Source: Yersinia bercovieri ATCC 43970 (lineage in GTDB: Bacteria > Pseudomonadota > Gammaproteobacteria > Enterobacterales > Enterobacteriaceae). Taken from it: a DNA stretch of 64,000 nucleotides. Under the pieces are notes generated by a model that saw only the letters and a program-made list of their open reading frames with translations, did not search any database and had not been told where the DNA came from. Position 1 is the stretch's first letter. Every line of letters begins with the position of its first letter. The DNA lies in contig NZ_CP054044.1 in NCBI RefSeq assembly GCF_013282745.1, positions 744,001 to 808,000 of the forward strand, in the 5' to 3' direction. The position numbers and the translations under genes were made by a program. Of this stretch, positions 10,929-20,612 are shown one piece after another.

Positions 10929-11547
10929 TGCTCAGTGGGGTACAACTCTCGTTCAGCGGTATCTTTCTGTACTGAAGTTAGTATCAGTCTGGTCTCACCC
11001 CGCCATGGCCTATTCGAATGACAGCCACAGAGGTGGCTGTCGCGGCAGCCCCTGTGGTCGAAGACTTCAATATAATCGAAAAGATCTGCACAAGGTCAAT
11101 TCACGCGATATTCGGACAGATATAAGAGTGATTACCCAACAGTTATGACCATGACGCATGCTGGGCGCCAGATTATTTGGCCGACAGAAGCCCTTCCAGA
11201 ATAACATTAATGTTACGGGCAACATGAGTCGCAAAGGTAATTATCTGGATAATATCGGTACAAATAGGTTTATCGCAGTCTGAAATCAGGGAGGGTTAAC
11301 TATCGCGGTGATGAAACTCGGAACCAGAATATTGTGGGCGATAACAATGAGTGAATATATATCTAAATGAAGATAATCGATGAACAGGATTACTTGACCG
11401 TGACACCACAACGTCCTTTCACTGGATGAGAAGCAGAAGAAGTGGGAACGGTCATAAATGAAATATCATGGGGCACATTTATCGTTAAATAGCATGATTC
11501 TAATCGTACTCTTTCACTATTGATGACAAGACGAAATAAATCATTTC
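10929..11547. other. Gene-free gap, possibly a decayed coding fragment
   Basis: About 620 bases between convergent mcp1 and the LuxR gene. A perfect 9-base hairpin (GACAGCCAC/GTGGCTGTC, loop AGAG) lies at 11020-11041 without a T run. A 41-codon frame at 11158-11283 reads NNINVTGNMSRKGN, and a nearby second frame reads DETRNQNIVGDNNE. These Asn/Gly-rich repeats recall the tail of VgrG or haemagglutinin-like proteins, so this may be the ruin of a larger gene. That reading is weak. Confidence 0.35.
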
Positions 11548-12165
11548 TTAGTTAAATCTCTCATACAGTTCAATTAAGTTATTCACCTTACATTTTTTGA
11601 AAATTTTTGAGCGATACCCTCCCATAGATCTAGGACTGATGTAAAGTGACCTGGCAATATCCAAATTAGACATACCTAATATAAGACACTGAAAAACCTG
11701 ACTTTCACGTAGGGATAAAATGGATTTTTTCGGTCTATTGAGCAAATCTGCTGAGCTGTCTTTTTCTAAGAAAACCGCTGGATTGTGAATTATGTTGTAT
11801 AACATAGATTCAACTTTCTCTTCCGAGGTTTCCTTACTTAACACGAAAGAAGACATTTTAGTTAAGATATCGTAATACCCTAATAAATCAGGATCTTTTG
11901 TGAATATAAGACACCTATCTTTCTTTACGTGATCATGAATAAGATCAAAAAAAACAGTTTGCTCATGCCCGGACACATTATCAGAATCGAAAATAACGAA
12001 TATATCATTTAATGTTATTAATTTTTGTTTAAAATCAGATAGAGAGTTACAAATGAATACATTTGGGCTTATATTCATTGGCTTAAGCGTTAAGGCATTC
12101 TCTACTTTTATTTTGAAAAAATATCTAATTAAGTCACAATTACTGAATATTAGGATGTTATTCAT
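11548..12165 (-). CDS. LuxR-family response-regulator-like transcription factor
   Basis: A 205-residue protein. The C-terminal 60 residues form a LuxR/FixJ helix-turn-helix: ILSLRESQVFQCLILGMSN then LDIARSLYISPRSMGGYRSK, including the conserved Glu and the recognition helix. The N-terminal 130 residues have a receiver-like alpha/beta pattern (ILIFSNCDLIRYFF, FVIFDSDN), but I do not see the full acidic pocket and phospho-Asp set. It may be an atypical receiver or another sensor fold. AGAGG precedes the ATG. It lies downstream of fliR in the same direction but 415 bases away, so it probably has its own promoter. It could regulate the flagellar island; target unknown. Confidence 0.8.
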   Translation of the reverse strand: MNNILIFSNCDLIRYFFKIKVENALTLKPMNISPNVFICNSLSDFKQKLITLNDIFVIFDSDNVSGHEQTVFFDLIHDHVKKDRCLIFTKDPDLLGYYDILTKMSSFVLSKETSEEKVESMLYNIIHNPAVFLEKDSSADLLNRPKKSILSLRESQVFQCLILGMSNLDIARSLYISPRSMGGYRSKIFKKCKVNNLIELYERFN

Positions 12166-12580
12166 AAAACCTCTACCACTTACAATAAATTAGATCAAAA
12201 AAGATAGAATTGATATTCTATGCGCGTCAGCAAGAAAATAACCAACTCGCTGTAGTTAACCCATTCCCTTCAGAATATCTATATTAAAAACCGAATAATT
12301 AATACATTAGCCATGAAAAGGACAATTTCATAAGCGAAATCTTTAATTGAATATAGATATCCGGATGTGATTTAATCTTTATTAATATAACTAATGAGTC
12401 AAAATTAAAATATAATGACACCTCTAAAACAATAGATGTTATTGATAAACAAGAGAGGTCATAGGCATCTATTCTACTGATTTCATTGGTTATCACAACC
12501 TATTTCACTCAAAACAATCGAGCAAACAACAAACAATTTTCACGCTAAAATGAGAGGTAATATTTTAATGAATGGGTATT
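12166..12580. other. AT-rich gap between fliR and the LuxR gene
   Basis: About 415 bases, strongly AT-rich, no convincing gene. A 65-codon minus-strand frame at 12299-12496 has no ribosome binding site or recognisable domain. It presumably holds the promoter of the LuxR gene. No clear terminator for the fliL-R operon was seen. Confidence 0.4.
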
Positions 12581-13360
12581 TCATGATAACAAGAGAATTA
12601 TTTTCGATAAATGTCCGAATATTACTTCCAGCATATTCTCGAAAAATGGTGATAATGTATACATAATCATTGACATAGCCATCATTCCTATACTCAACGT
12701 CAGAGGAAAGCCGACAACAAAGATAGATAACTGAGGCGTAAGACGATTCAGCAACCCCAATGTGAGATTGAGACATAACAACAACGTAATTATTGGCAAA
12801 CCTAACATCAACCCACTACTGAAAACCAGTCCTGCTGTTCGCGCAAGGTAAATAAAACTTTCTGGATTCAAGGTATTTTCGCTAATGGGTAATACAATAA
12901 AGCTATCCGATAAGATACTTAGCATCCATAAATGCCCGTTAAAGGTCAGAAATAGCAATGTTACTAACAGATTAAGTATTCTTGAAATGACCGGCATATT
13001 CCCACCGGCAGCAGGATCATAGAAGGTCGCAAAGGATAGGCCCATTTGCATACCAATAATCTCTCCAGCATTGCGAACAGCTACGAATATAAGCTGTACT
13101 GTCAGTCCCATGGCAGCCCCAATGATAAATTGTTGCGCACCTACCCATATTCCTGAAATGGAAAATATTTCAATATGACTATTAGGAATATTTGGGCCAA
13201 TCAATAGAGCGATAATAACCGCCAGCGCTACCTTGGTTTTTCTATCAATACCTTTTTCATTGAATATTGGCGCAGTACTGAACAATGCCAATATTCTCAG
13301 CATTGGCCAAAAAAATTGGTTAATAATGGAATAGAGACTGACTATTGATAAGGTCAGCAT
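12581..13360 (-). CDS. fliR: Flagellar export gate protein FliR
   Basis: Integral membrane component of the type III export gate, assembling with FliP and FliQ into the helical export pore inside the MS ring. It has 259 residues and about six hydrophobic segments, starting MLTLSIVSLYSIINQFFWPM. The conserved GMQMGLSFATFYDP segment is present. Last gene of the fliLMNOPQR operon, two bases after fliQ. Confidence 0.95.
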   Translation of the reverse strand: MLTLSIVSLYSIINQFFWPMLRILALFSTAPIFNEKGIDRKTKVALAVIIALLIGPNIPNSHIEIFSISGIWVGAQQFIIGAAMGLTVQLIFVAVRNAGEIIGMQMGLSFATFYDPAAGGNMPVISRILNLLVTLLFLTFNGHLWMLSILSDSFIVLPISENTLNPESFIYLARTAGLVFSSGLMLGLPIITLLLCLNLTLGLLNRLTPQLSIFVVGFPLTLSIGMMAMSMIMYTLSPFFENMLEVIFGHLSKIILLLS

Positions 13361-13362
13361 GG

Positions 13363-13632
13363 TTATCCAATGACATAGGGTAAATTGCTATAGAGTGTGC
13401 GTGTGTAGTCAAGAAAGACACTCAGCATCCAGGGCCCCAAAATTATACCAACAGCAATGATAACTAATATTTTGGGTATAAATGACAATGTCATTTCATT
13501 TATTTGAGTGGAAGCCTGCAAAACACTGACAATAAGCCCAGTAAATAATGCAGCAAATAGTAATGGCGCGGCAATCATCAGCCCCACTTTGATTGCCTGA
13601 AAGCCCATCGCCATCACGCTTTCTGGTGTCAT
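13363..13632 (-). CDS. fliQ: Flagellar export gate protein FliQ
   Basis: An 89-residue, two-helix membrane protein of the FliPQR export pore, starting MTPESVMAMGFQAIKVGLMI; E. coli FliQ is also 89 residues. The conserved ATQINEMTLSFIPK segment sits between the two hydrophobic stretches. It lies between fliP and fliR in the canonical order. Confidence 0.96.
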   Translation of the reverse strand: MTPESVMAMGFQAIKVGLMIAAPLLFAALFTGLIVSVLQASTQINEMTLSFIPKILVIIAVGIILGPWMLSVFLDYTRTLYSNLPYVIG

Positions 13633-13645
13633 TTTCTTATCCTGT

Positions 13646-14419
13646 TTAACTAAAAAAACTTTGTGCTAAGGAACCCATTAATAGCTGCCAACCGTCAACC
13701 AAAACGAACAGCATTAATTTGAAGGGTAATGAGATTGTTGCAGGAGGAACCATCATCATACCCAGCGCCATTAAGACACTGGCAACAACGAGATCAATGA
13801 TCAGGAAAGGAATAAACACAGTGAAACCAATCTGAAAACCTGTTTTAAGTTCGCTGGTCACAAAGGCCGGGAGTAAAACCCGCAAAGGAACATCGTCCTT
13901 GCTTTGGAAATTCTCCTCTTTCGCCATACGCGCATAAAGAGCCAGATCGCTTTCCCTTGTCTGTTCCAACATAAATACCCGCAGAGGCTGAACACCTCTT
14001 TCCAGCGCAGTCTCCATGGAGATTTTGTCTTCGGACAAAGGTTGCCAAGCTTCTTTATATATCTGATTAAAAACAGGTGACATCACGTAGAAAGTCAAAA
14101 ATAGAGCCAATGCCAGTAGTACCTGATTAGGGGGGGTAGACGGCGTACCAAGCGCATTACGTAATAATCCTAATACAATGATAATACGGGTAAACCCTGT
14201 CATCATTAGCAAGATGGCAGGTAAAAATGTTAAAGACGTAAGTAAGACTAACGTCTGCACAGGCAATGACCAATTCTCTCCATCAGCAGAACGCGCGACC
14301 ATCAAATCAGCATTTGCCGCCCACACACTCTGTATTGGTAGCAATAATCCCAAAACTAATAGGGTGACTGTTCCCAAGAGCATCCATGGATTGATGCGCT
14401 GTGCTGGCAAAATATTCAT
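13646..14419 (-). CDS. fliP: Flagellar export gate protein FliP
   Basis: Core pore-forming component of the type III export gate. The 257-residue protein begins with a cleavable leader ([20 protein letters not shown] ending near VWA-AN), as usual for FliP. Four membrane helices follow, with the FliP signatures [19 protein letters not shown] and [16 protein letters not shown]. The start overlaps the fliO stop by four bases. Confidence 0.96.
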   Translation of the reverse strand: MNILPAQRINPWMLLGTVTLLVLGLLLPIQSVWAANADLMVARSADGENWSLPVQTLVLLTSLTFLPAILLMMTGFTRIIIVLGLLRNALGTPSTPPNQVLLALALFLTFYVMSPVFNQIYKEAWQPLSEDKISMETALERGVQPLRVFMLEQTRESDLALYARMAKEENFQSKDDVPLRVLLPAFVTSELKTGFQIGFTVFIPFLIIDLVVASVLMALGMMMVPPATISLPFKLMLFVLVDGWQLLMGSLAQSFFS

Positions 14420-14811
14420 GCTGTAGGCCCTGCTTTGCGTTTTTTTAACATACCGAGCAGAGTTGACTGAAAATCGCCGGATAATAATGGTTCAGGAGTC
14501 ATAGCATGATCATCAAACTGATCAAATGTCCCCAGGCAACTGATTTGGCTAGTGGTAACACCGAGTAATAATCTTTTATCACCTATATCTACCACGACAA
14601 TACGTTCACGCTGCCCCAGTGAATAACTGGATACAACTGAAAGTATTTGGTTTCCTTTAGGTAAGCGCGGAGTCAATCCAGTTCGGCGAGCAATCCATGC
14701 AATAGCAGTGATAATCATTAATATAAGTATCAATGAACCACCGACAGTGGCCAATATTGAGCCAGAGTTTGTGGCCTCACTCATCGAGTGTATTGTTTGG
14801 GTATTCATCAT
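14416..14811 (-). CDS. fliO: Flagellar export protein FliO
   Basis: Small bitopic membrane protein that helps assemble the FliP pore. It has 131 residues, one membrane helix near 20-42 ([20 protein letters not shown]) and a cytoplasmic tail with the FliO core [21 protein letters not shown]. It overlaps fliN by four bases (ATGA) and fliP by four bases, implying translational coupling. Confidence 0.93.
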   Translation of the reverse strand: MMNTQTIHSMSEATNSGSILATVGGSLILILMIITAIAWIARRTGLTPRLPKGNQILSVVSSYSLGQRERIVVVDIGDKRLLLGVTTSQISCLGTFDQFDDHAMTPEPLLSGDFQSTLLGMLKKRKAGPTA

Positions 14812-15197
14812 CGACTCAGGCGATACATTCTTTCTGAAGGTGTAATAATATCTGTAATGCGGATGCCAAATTTATCGGAAACAACAACAACTTCACCTTG
14901 GGCAATTAAATAGCCATTGATCAGAATATCCAACGGTTCACCCGCCAAACCTTCCAGAGAGACAACAGACCCCTGACTGAGGCGCAGTAACTCCTTGATA
15001 GTCATTTTAGTCCGACCTAATTCAACGGTCATTTTAACTGGAATATCGAGAATTAAATCAAGATCTTCAGAAAAATTAGGCACCAGATTATCCTTTGGTG
15101 GTGAGCTATCTGCGGCCAGTTGCTCACTCATAGCGTCCCCCCAAAGATTATCAATGGATTGCTTATCAGCATCTGACGAGGATGTGGTATCACTCAT
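14808..15197 (-). CDS. fliN: Flagellar motor switch protein FliN
   Basis: C-ring protein that, with FliM and FliG, sets rotation direction and docks the FliH-FliI export complex. The 129 residues comprise a flexible acidic N-terminal part and the C-terminal SpoA domain (LDIPVKMTVELGRTKMTIKE, then LRLSQGSVVSLEGLAGEPLD). It lies between fliM and fliO. Confidence 0.97.
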   Translation of the reverse strand: MSDTTSSSDADKQSIDNLWGDAMSEQLAADSSPPKDNLVPNFSEDLDLILDIPVKMTVELGRTKMTIKELLRLSQGSVVSLEGLAGEPLDILINGYLIAQGEVVVVSDKFGIRITDIITPSERMYRLSR

Positions 15198-15204
15198 GAG
15201 GGAA

Positions 15205-16203
15205 TTACTCCTTTTTTAAAGATAATAGCGCCGGATTTAATATTTTCTCAACTTTGAGAGCATATTGCTTATTCATGTAACCGTATTTACCAGAAAATAC
15301 CGGAACGCCATCAACACAGGCTTCAATACTTTCTTTTTTATCTATTGGGATAACATCGCCCTCTTTCATGCTCATGATATTAGAAAGACGAGTTGATATA
15401 TCTGCAAATTTTGCCACCAATTCAAGTTCAGTTTCTCTGACCTGAGAAGCAAGTGTATTTCGCCATTGTTTTTCTTCTTGTCTTGAGCTTTCCATTGGCG
15501 GACTGGTTAACAGTTCGCGTAAAGGTTCAATAATGCTAAAAGGAATGCAAATATCGAACTCTCCCCGGTGCGGGCCTATTTCTACATAAAATGGTGTTGT
15601 CACAACAATATCGTTCGGTGATGAAGTGATATTGGTAAATTTCACCTGTATCTCTGCACGAACGTATTCAGTTTTCAGTTTAAAAATAGAGCTCCATGCA
15701 AAATCATAGGCTTCCAGCGCCATGGCTAGCATGCGATTAATGACGCGCTGCTCTGTTGGCGTAAATTCACGCCCATCCGCTTTCGTTGGAAATCGGCCAT
15801 CACCACCAAATAAGTTATCTACAGCCATGAATACCAAATTCGGCGAGAAAACAAAAAGTGCAGTACCGCGCAGGGGGTTCATATGGACCAGATTAAGGTT
15901 GGTCGGCACGGGAAGATTCCGCGCAAAATCATGATACGGCTGTATTTTAATATTTCCGGCAGTTATATCTGGGCTACGACGCAAAAGATTAAATAGCCCT
16001 ATTCTGAACTGGCGAGCAAAACGTTCATTAATAATTTCCAGAGAGTGCAAACGCTCACGAACAACACGGCGCTGTGTATTTGGATCATAAGGCTTGATGC
16101 CCTCATCCAATGTTCTATTGTTTGCTATACTTTCATTTTCGGTATTGCTGCCGCCATTTAAAAGGCGGTCTATTTCAGCCTGAGATAATATGCTGTCAGA
16201 CAT
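15205..16203 (-). CDS. fliM: Flagellar motor switch protein FliM
   Basis: C-ring switch protein that binds CheY-P and contacts FliG. The 332 residues start MSDSILSQAEIDRLLNG, the CheY-P-binding N-terminal peptide. Next comes the CheC-like middle domain with the GGDGRFPT loop, then a C-terminal SpoA domain. Length and order match E. coli FliM. Six bases separate it from fliL. Confidence 0.97.
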   Translation of the reverse strand: MSDSILSQAEIDRLLNGGSNTENESIANNRTLDEGIKPYDPNTQRRVVRERLHSLEIINERFARQFRIGLFNLLRRSPDITAGNIKIQPYHDFARNLPVPTNLNLVHMNPLRGTALFVFSPNLVFMAVDNLFGGDGRFPTKADGREFTPTEQRVINRMLAMALEAYDFAWSSIFKLKTEYVRAEIQVKFTNITSSPNDIVVTTPFYVEIGPHRGEFDICIPFSIIEPLRELLTSPPMESSRQEEKQWRNTLASQVRETELELVAKFADISTRLSNIMSMKEGDVIPIDKKESIEACVDGVPVFSGKYGYMNKQYALKVEKILNPALLSLKKE

Positions 16204-16208
16204 AGGAT

Positions 16209-16715
16209 TTACCGTAAAATAAATGCATTAAATAATACATCAGTAATCACCACACTCTGATTAGGTGTAAGTGGCTCACTAACAACGCTTTTAATTTTTT
16301 CAATTAATTGCTGCTTCCCTTTATCAGCCGATATGTTTTCTGCTGTTTGCTGTGCTAAAAGTATAAGCAATCGACTACGTACTTCCGGTAAGAATTTTTC
16401 TATCAATACTTTTGAATTTTCGTCTTTCACCCGTAAGGTCAAGCCAATATGCAATACACGACCATCATCAGTTGGTGTCGGTTTAAGGCTAACGGTGAAC
16501 GTATCCATTTGTATATATAATGGAATAATAGGTTCAGATATTGGTGTCGCTACCGTATCGTTGTTATCACCGGATACATGAGCCTTGATATTTTTCATTT
16601 CATAAAAAGTGTAACCAGCCAAGGCGCATGCACCTATGGTAATTAACATCATAAACAAAATCACCAGAGAGCTTTTTTTCCCTCCTTTGGCAATTTTGGT
16701 GTTATTTTTTGTCAT
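16209..16715 (-). CDS. fliL: Flagellar basal body-associated protein FliL
   Basis: Inner-membrane protein that surrounds the stator units and supports motor torque. The 168-residue protein has a basic N-terminus (MTKNNTKIAKGGKKSS), one membrane helix at about 17-36, and a periplasmic stomatin-like domain. ATG 16715, with an AGGA box upstream, is chosen over an in-frame TTG 39 bases earlier. First gene of the fliLMNOPQR set, separated from fliK by a hairpin. Confidence 0.92.
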   Translation of the reverse strand: MTKNNTKIAKGGKKSSLVILFMMLITIGACALAGYTFYEMKNIKAHVSGDNNDTVATPISEPIIPLYIQMDTFTVSLKPTPTDDGRVLHIGLTLRVKDENSKVLIEKFLPEVRSRLLILLAQQTAENISADKGKQQLIEKIKSVVSEPLTPNQSVVITDVLFNAFILR

Positions 16716-16742
16716 TTTAAAAAAAATCCTGTTATAAAATAC

Positions 16743-16772
16743 TTCGAATGCCAATAACAGAAGGCATTCGAA
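16743..16772 (-). other. Inverted repeat in the fliK-fliL gap
   Basis: Perfect 10-base arms TTCGAATGCC/GGCATTCGAA around a 10-base spacer. Without a clean T run it is a weak terminator candidate. It may reduce read-through from fliFGHIJK or protect the fliL mRNA end. Confidence 0.5.
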
Positions 16773-16862
16773 TGAGCAGAGTATTCTATTACAGTTAACC
16801 TCTAGGGCAATTCACTAAAGAAATTGAATTACTGCCGCCAATTCGCTTGATGAGTTAATTAG

Positions 16863-18077
16863 CTAAACAAATGTATTTATTCCACTGGTGTAATTCACCG
16901 TTCTGATATTAATTTCACCTGTCTCTTCAGGGAGTTGTCTGATGCTTTCATCATCAAGATCGTGCTGTTTTGCTGCTCTATCAGATTGAGAAAACGCCCC
17001 CCACGATGAGGATGAATCAGCGCCAACGCTACTTTGGCCCAAATTAATGCCTGATTCTGCCAATGAGGTACGTAAGTTTTGCATTGAGGCCTCCAGGGCC
17101 GCACGTACCTGATGATTTTCCGTCACAAAATGCAACTGTACCTGATCACTATTCATCCGTAGGTTAATTTGCAAAGCGCCTAACTCTTCAGGGTGCAGCC
17201 GTAACTCCGCATTATGGATGCCGTTGCGCGAAAAATAAGACAATTGTTGGCTCAAGGCTTGTTGCCATGCGGGTGTCCCTAATCCTTGACTCAACACGGT
17301 GGGTGATGTGGTGGTTGAGACTGGCTGGGAGCTGGACACATCAGGAGCCGCAGACAAATGTGGTCGTAGGGTGATGTCCGACGTCTGTGGTAGCTGGCTG
17401 TCCTGTGTCAATGGTGTTGGCACATTGAGTGGTGAGTTTACTGGCATCAATGCATTTTCTTTGAGATACGCCGCGCCATCATTCGCCCGTGGAAGTGAAG
17501 CATCGCGCTGCTCAGTTGCTGCTTTGTCTGCCATCTGCTTCCCCTGTAGGACTTCCGGCAAAGAGTGGGTGAAACTTTTCGTAATGCTGTTATCACTCAT
17601 TGCGGCGGGGTTACTCTGCCGCTCCCGACCTTGTGAATTGGCAAGATCAGGATCCGTGTCCGCCATCTCCTCTGCGCCCTGTTCATCTGTCAATTCAACA
17701 GGGGCGGGGGTCACCGTGATTACTGGTGTTGTCGCGGCACCCAATGCGACATTAACCACTAACTGCTGCAAATGTTGAAGCTGTGGATCTTGGAGAGCCG
17801 GGGTCTCGGGCTGCTGCTCTTCATCGGATATTTCGGCAATCATACCGATCAACTCTGCATCAATAGTGTCCGGGTAATCAGGTCTCTCCACTGTTTCTAT
17901 CAGGCCAGGAAGCTGCTGTTCAGGTTGCACGAGTTCAGCATTCGACGCCTTTTTCACAGGGCCTGGAGTGAGCATATTTTCCAACGTTGTAGAAAAATCC
18001 AAGCCGTCTGCTGTTGCAGCCTGTTGATTGTTTTTTGCGGTCAATCCAGTAATGGCAGGTATGGCATTGACGATCAT
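16863..18077 (-). CDS. fliK: Flagellar hook-length control protein FliK
   Basis: Secreted molecular ruler that measures the hook and then triggers the FlhB specificity switch. The 404 residues include a long, Gln/Pro/Ser-rich, low-conservation N-terminal and middle part. The conserved C-terminal switch domain follows, with WQQALSQQLSYFSRNGIHNA and LRLHPEELGALQINLRM. The start overlaps the fliJ stop by four bases. Its partner FlhB is frameshifted here (see flhB). Confidence 0.93.
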   Translation of the reverse strand: MIVNAIPAITGLTAKNNQQAATADGLDFSTTLENMLTPGPVKKASNAELVQPEQQLPGLIETVERPDYPDTIDAELIGMIAEISDEEQQPETPALQDPQLQHLQQLVVNVALGAATTPVITVTPAPVELTDEQGAEEMADTDPDLANSQGRERQSNPAAMSDNSITKSFTHSLPEVLQGKQMADKAATEQRDASLPRANDGAAYLKENALMPVNSPLNVPTPLTQDSQLPQTSDITLRPHLSAAPDVSSSQPVSTTTSPTVLSQGLGTPAWQQALSQQLSYFSRNGIHNAELRLHPEELGALQINLRMNSDQVQLHFVTENHQVRAALEASMQNLRTSLAESGINLGQSSVGADSSSSWGAFSQSDRAAKQHDLDDESIRQLPEETGEINIRTVNYTSGINTFV

Positions 18078-18523
18078 AATATTTTTTTCCCCATACTGGC
18101 ACGTTGTGCAAATTCATCCATCATCTTCTGTTCCAGACGATTCTCTTTTAATAGTCTCGCCGCATCGCCTCTGCTTTTCAGTGTCTCAAAGGCGTTGAGA
18201 CGTTTCTTATCACGTTTCCAATCCAATAATGTCTCTTCGACCGAGTTCTGGCATTTCTCCACATGGCCGGCATGTTGTTTGACGACCTGCCCCAGTGAAT
18301 CAATAAAAGATTGTCGGTTTAGCAAGTCAGCTATCAGAATACCTTTACCTGAAATATTGGCGCGTAGTTGCTGCTGGTATTCCAATTCGAAACTTTCCAG
18401 TTGTTCATGTTGTATCGTGGCCTGAGTGTACACTTGCTGCACTTTGCCTAATTGAACAGTAGTGTCACTCAACGTTTGCTCTGCAAGATCGCGTAGGACA
18501 TCCATTGGACTGGTAATTGCCAT
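18074..18523 (-). CDS. fliJ: Flagellar export protein FliJ
   Basis: Coiled-coil protein that plugs the FliI hexamer like the gamma subunit of F-ATPase and couples it to FlhA. The 149 residues are predicted almost wholly helical, with Gln/Glu/Lys-rich heptads (EQLESFELEYQQQLRAN) and no hydrophobic segment. It lies between fliI and fliK. Confidence 0.93.
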   Translation of the reverse strand: MAITSPMDVLRDLAEQTLSDTTVQLGKVQQVYTQATIQHEQLESFELEYQQQLRANISGKGILIADLLNRQSFIDSLGQVVKQHAGHVEKCQNSVEETLLDWKRDKKRLNAFETLKSRGDAARLLKENRLEQKMMDEFAQRASMGKKIL

Positions 18524-18525
18524 GA

Positions 18526-19908
18526 TTAATTGCTCATATTAGAACTGTCGGAAAACATGTCAGAAAGCCTGTCGCAGGCCTCCTCATAACCACTACTCTC
18601 ATAGATGACCTGCTGCAAAAAACGCTCCATATCGGGATATAAGCGGATGGCTTTATCCAGTAATGGATCGCTGCCTGCCGCATAAGCCCCGACACTGACA
18701 AGATCACGATTTCGTTGATATGATGAGAGTAACTGCTTAAAAGACTGCACTTTTTTGTAATGCGTTGCGTCAATCAACTCTGTCATTGCGCGGCTTATTG
18801 ATGCTTCAATATCGATGGCCGGATAGTGGCCGGATTCAGCAAGCCGCCGTGATAGAACAATGTGCCCATCAAGAATGGCGCGAGCGGAATCTGCTATCGG
18901 ATCTTGTTGATCATCGCCCTCGGTCAACACCGTATAAAATGCGGTGATTGACCCACCCTCTTTGACGCCGTTACCCGCTCGCTCCACCAGGGCAGGTAAT
19001 TTTGCAAACACTGATGGGGGATAACCCTTGGTTGCAGGTGGTTCACCAATGGCCAAGGCGATCTCACGTTGTGCCATGGCGTAGCGTGTTAGCGAATCCA
19101 TTATGAGCAGTACATCCATGCCCCGATCACGGAAGTCCTCAGCAATACGGGTGGCGTATACCGCGCCTTGCATACGCAATATAGGCGAGACATCCGCAGG
19201 TGCCGCGATAACCACGGAGCGAGTTCGCCCCTCTTCACCTAGAATATTTTCGATAAAATCTTTCACTTCTCGGCCACGCTCGCCGATAAGTCCTACGACG
19301 ATAACATCAGCTTTGGTATAGCGTGCCATCATGCCGAGTAGCACACTTTTCCCCACCCCAGAACCGGCAAACAGCCCCATGCGCTGGCCTCGTCCTACAG
19401 TCAGCAGCCCATTGATGGCTCTGACGCCGACATCCAGCACATGCTTAATTGGATCTCGTAATAGTGGGTTAACCGGTTGCGTAAATAAGGATCCGTGCTT
19501 TGCACAACCTGGGGGCGGTAGCCCGTCAAGTGGTCGTGCACTCGCATCCAGTACTCGGCCTAAGAGTTCCGGCCCCAACGGTAACTGTTTCCCCTTGGTG
19601 ATACCGGCACCACTTTCAAACGCATAAACCCGCGCCCCAGGTAGAATTCCATCAACATTTTCAAGTGGCATCAAATACAGGATTTCACCATTGAAACCAA
19701 CAACTTCACTTTCTATTTTATCCGTGCCATTACCTCTATTTCGCTCAACAATGCAAAGAGTGCCAATGGGTAATTTCAGGCCAACAGCCTCCATCACCAA
19801 TCCTGTTGCCCGCGTTAATTTTCCATATTGCTGGAAAGGCGGCAGCGAGATGATCTGTTTCTCTTTTCTATCAATGGCATCCAGCCAGTTTTTTAGGCGC
19901 AGGGTCAT
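18526..19908 (-). CDS. fliI: Flagellum-specific ATPase FliI
   Basis: Type III export ATPase, homologous to the F1 beta subunit. The 460-residue protein has Walker A ([17 protein letters not shown]), the catalytic region [13 protein letters not shown], Walker B ([20 protein letters not shown]) and the tail region [10 protein letters not shown]. Length matches E. coli FliI (457). It overlaps fliH by four bases. Confidence 0.97.
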   Translation of the reverse strand: MTLRLKNWLDAIDRKEKQIISLPPFQQYGKLTRATGLVMEAVGLKLPIGTLCIVERNRGNGTDKIESEVVGFNGEILYLMPLENVDGILPGARVYAFESGAGITKGKQLPLGPELLGRVLDASARPLDGLPPPGCAKHGSLFTQPVNPLLRDPIKHVLDVGVRAINGLLTVGRGQRMGLFAGSGVGKSVLLGMMARYTKADVIVVGLIGERGREVKDFIENILGEEGRTRSVVIAAPADVSPILRMQGAVYATRIAEDFRDRGMDVLLIMDSLTRYAMAQREIALAIGEPPATKGYPPSVFAKLPALVERAGNGVKEGGSITAFYTVLTEGDDQQDPIADSARAILDGHIVLSRRLAESGHYPAIDIEASISRAMTELIDATHYKKVQSFKQLLSSYQRNRDLVSVGAYAAGSDPLLDKAIRLYPDMERFLQQVIYESSGYEEACDRLSDMFSDSSNMSN

Positions 19909-20612
19909 GAGGGATAATCCTCACGTCCGAGTTCACACAGCGCTTGCCAGCGCGTTGTCATTGTCGCGTCGAACTCCCCCTCCGCCGAGGTTATCCGGCA
20001 GCCGCCGGGTAGAATTTGCGCGTCAGAACGCAACTCCCATCCCAATGACTCAAGTGACTTACCGACGTTTTGCTCAACGATGTCGACATCCGCAGGGTTA
20101 ACCCATAACTGTGCTTTTCCCTTAAAGAGGGTTTCTTCTTGTAGCAACTGCTGAATTTTTTCTAGCAGCACTTCATTGTCACAAACAATATTCTTACCCA
20201 AGATCGCGCGAGCAGCAGTTAAGGATAATTGCACTAAGCGGGATGGAATCACGCTATCAAGGTTGTCCAGAGCTACCCGAAACGCTTCAAGCAGTGTGGA
20301 AAAACGCGCCCCTATTTCACTTTGCTGTAGATTTGCCTCGGTAAGCCCCTGTTCGAAGCCCTCTTTTTGTCCTTGGCTAAACCCAGCTTCGTAGCCCTGC
20401 TTTTTTCCCTCTTCAATACCGCTGGCCTGTCCCTTGGCAAACCCCTTTTGTTCCGCTTGTTGGCGAAGCCGTGAGAGTTCAGCCTGCAGTAGCTCATCGG
20501 AATGATGGGGGCTTGCCGACTCAATAATCTCATGCTCAGACTGATCATATTCACCCAGTAAATTCTGCGGCTGCCAGCTTTGCCAGTCGAGTTTTGGTTC
20601 ATTATCAGACAT
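19905..20612 (-). CDS. fliH: Flagellar export regulator FliH
   Basis: Stator-like regulator that dimerises, binds FliI and anchors it to FliN. The 235 residues show the typical central helix with repeated GxxxG-type spacing ([20 protein letters not shown], then [17 protein letters not shown]). ATG 20612 ([13 protein letters not shown]) is preferred over an earlier in-frame start because it matches FliH N-termini and overlaps the fliG stop by eight bases. Confidence 0.94.
   Translation of the reverse strand: MSDNEPKLDWQSWQPQNLLGEYDQSEHEIIESASPHHSDELLQAELSRLRQQAEQKGFAKGQASGIEEGKKQGYEAGFSQGQKEGFEQGLTEANLQQSEIGARFSTLLEAFRVALDNLDSVIPSRLVQLSLTAARAILGKNIVCDNEVLLEKIQQLLQEETLFKGKAQLWVNPADVDIVEQNVGKSLESLGWELRSDAQILPGGCRITSAEGEFDATMTTRWQALCELGREDYPS

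Noticed and set aside
17772..18425. 217-codon plus-strand frame opposite fliJ and fliK
   Set aside because: No ribosome binding site or family resemblance; it mirrors the real minus-strand genes fliK and fliJ.
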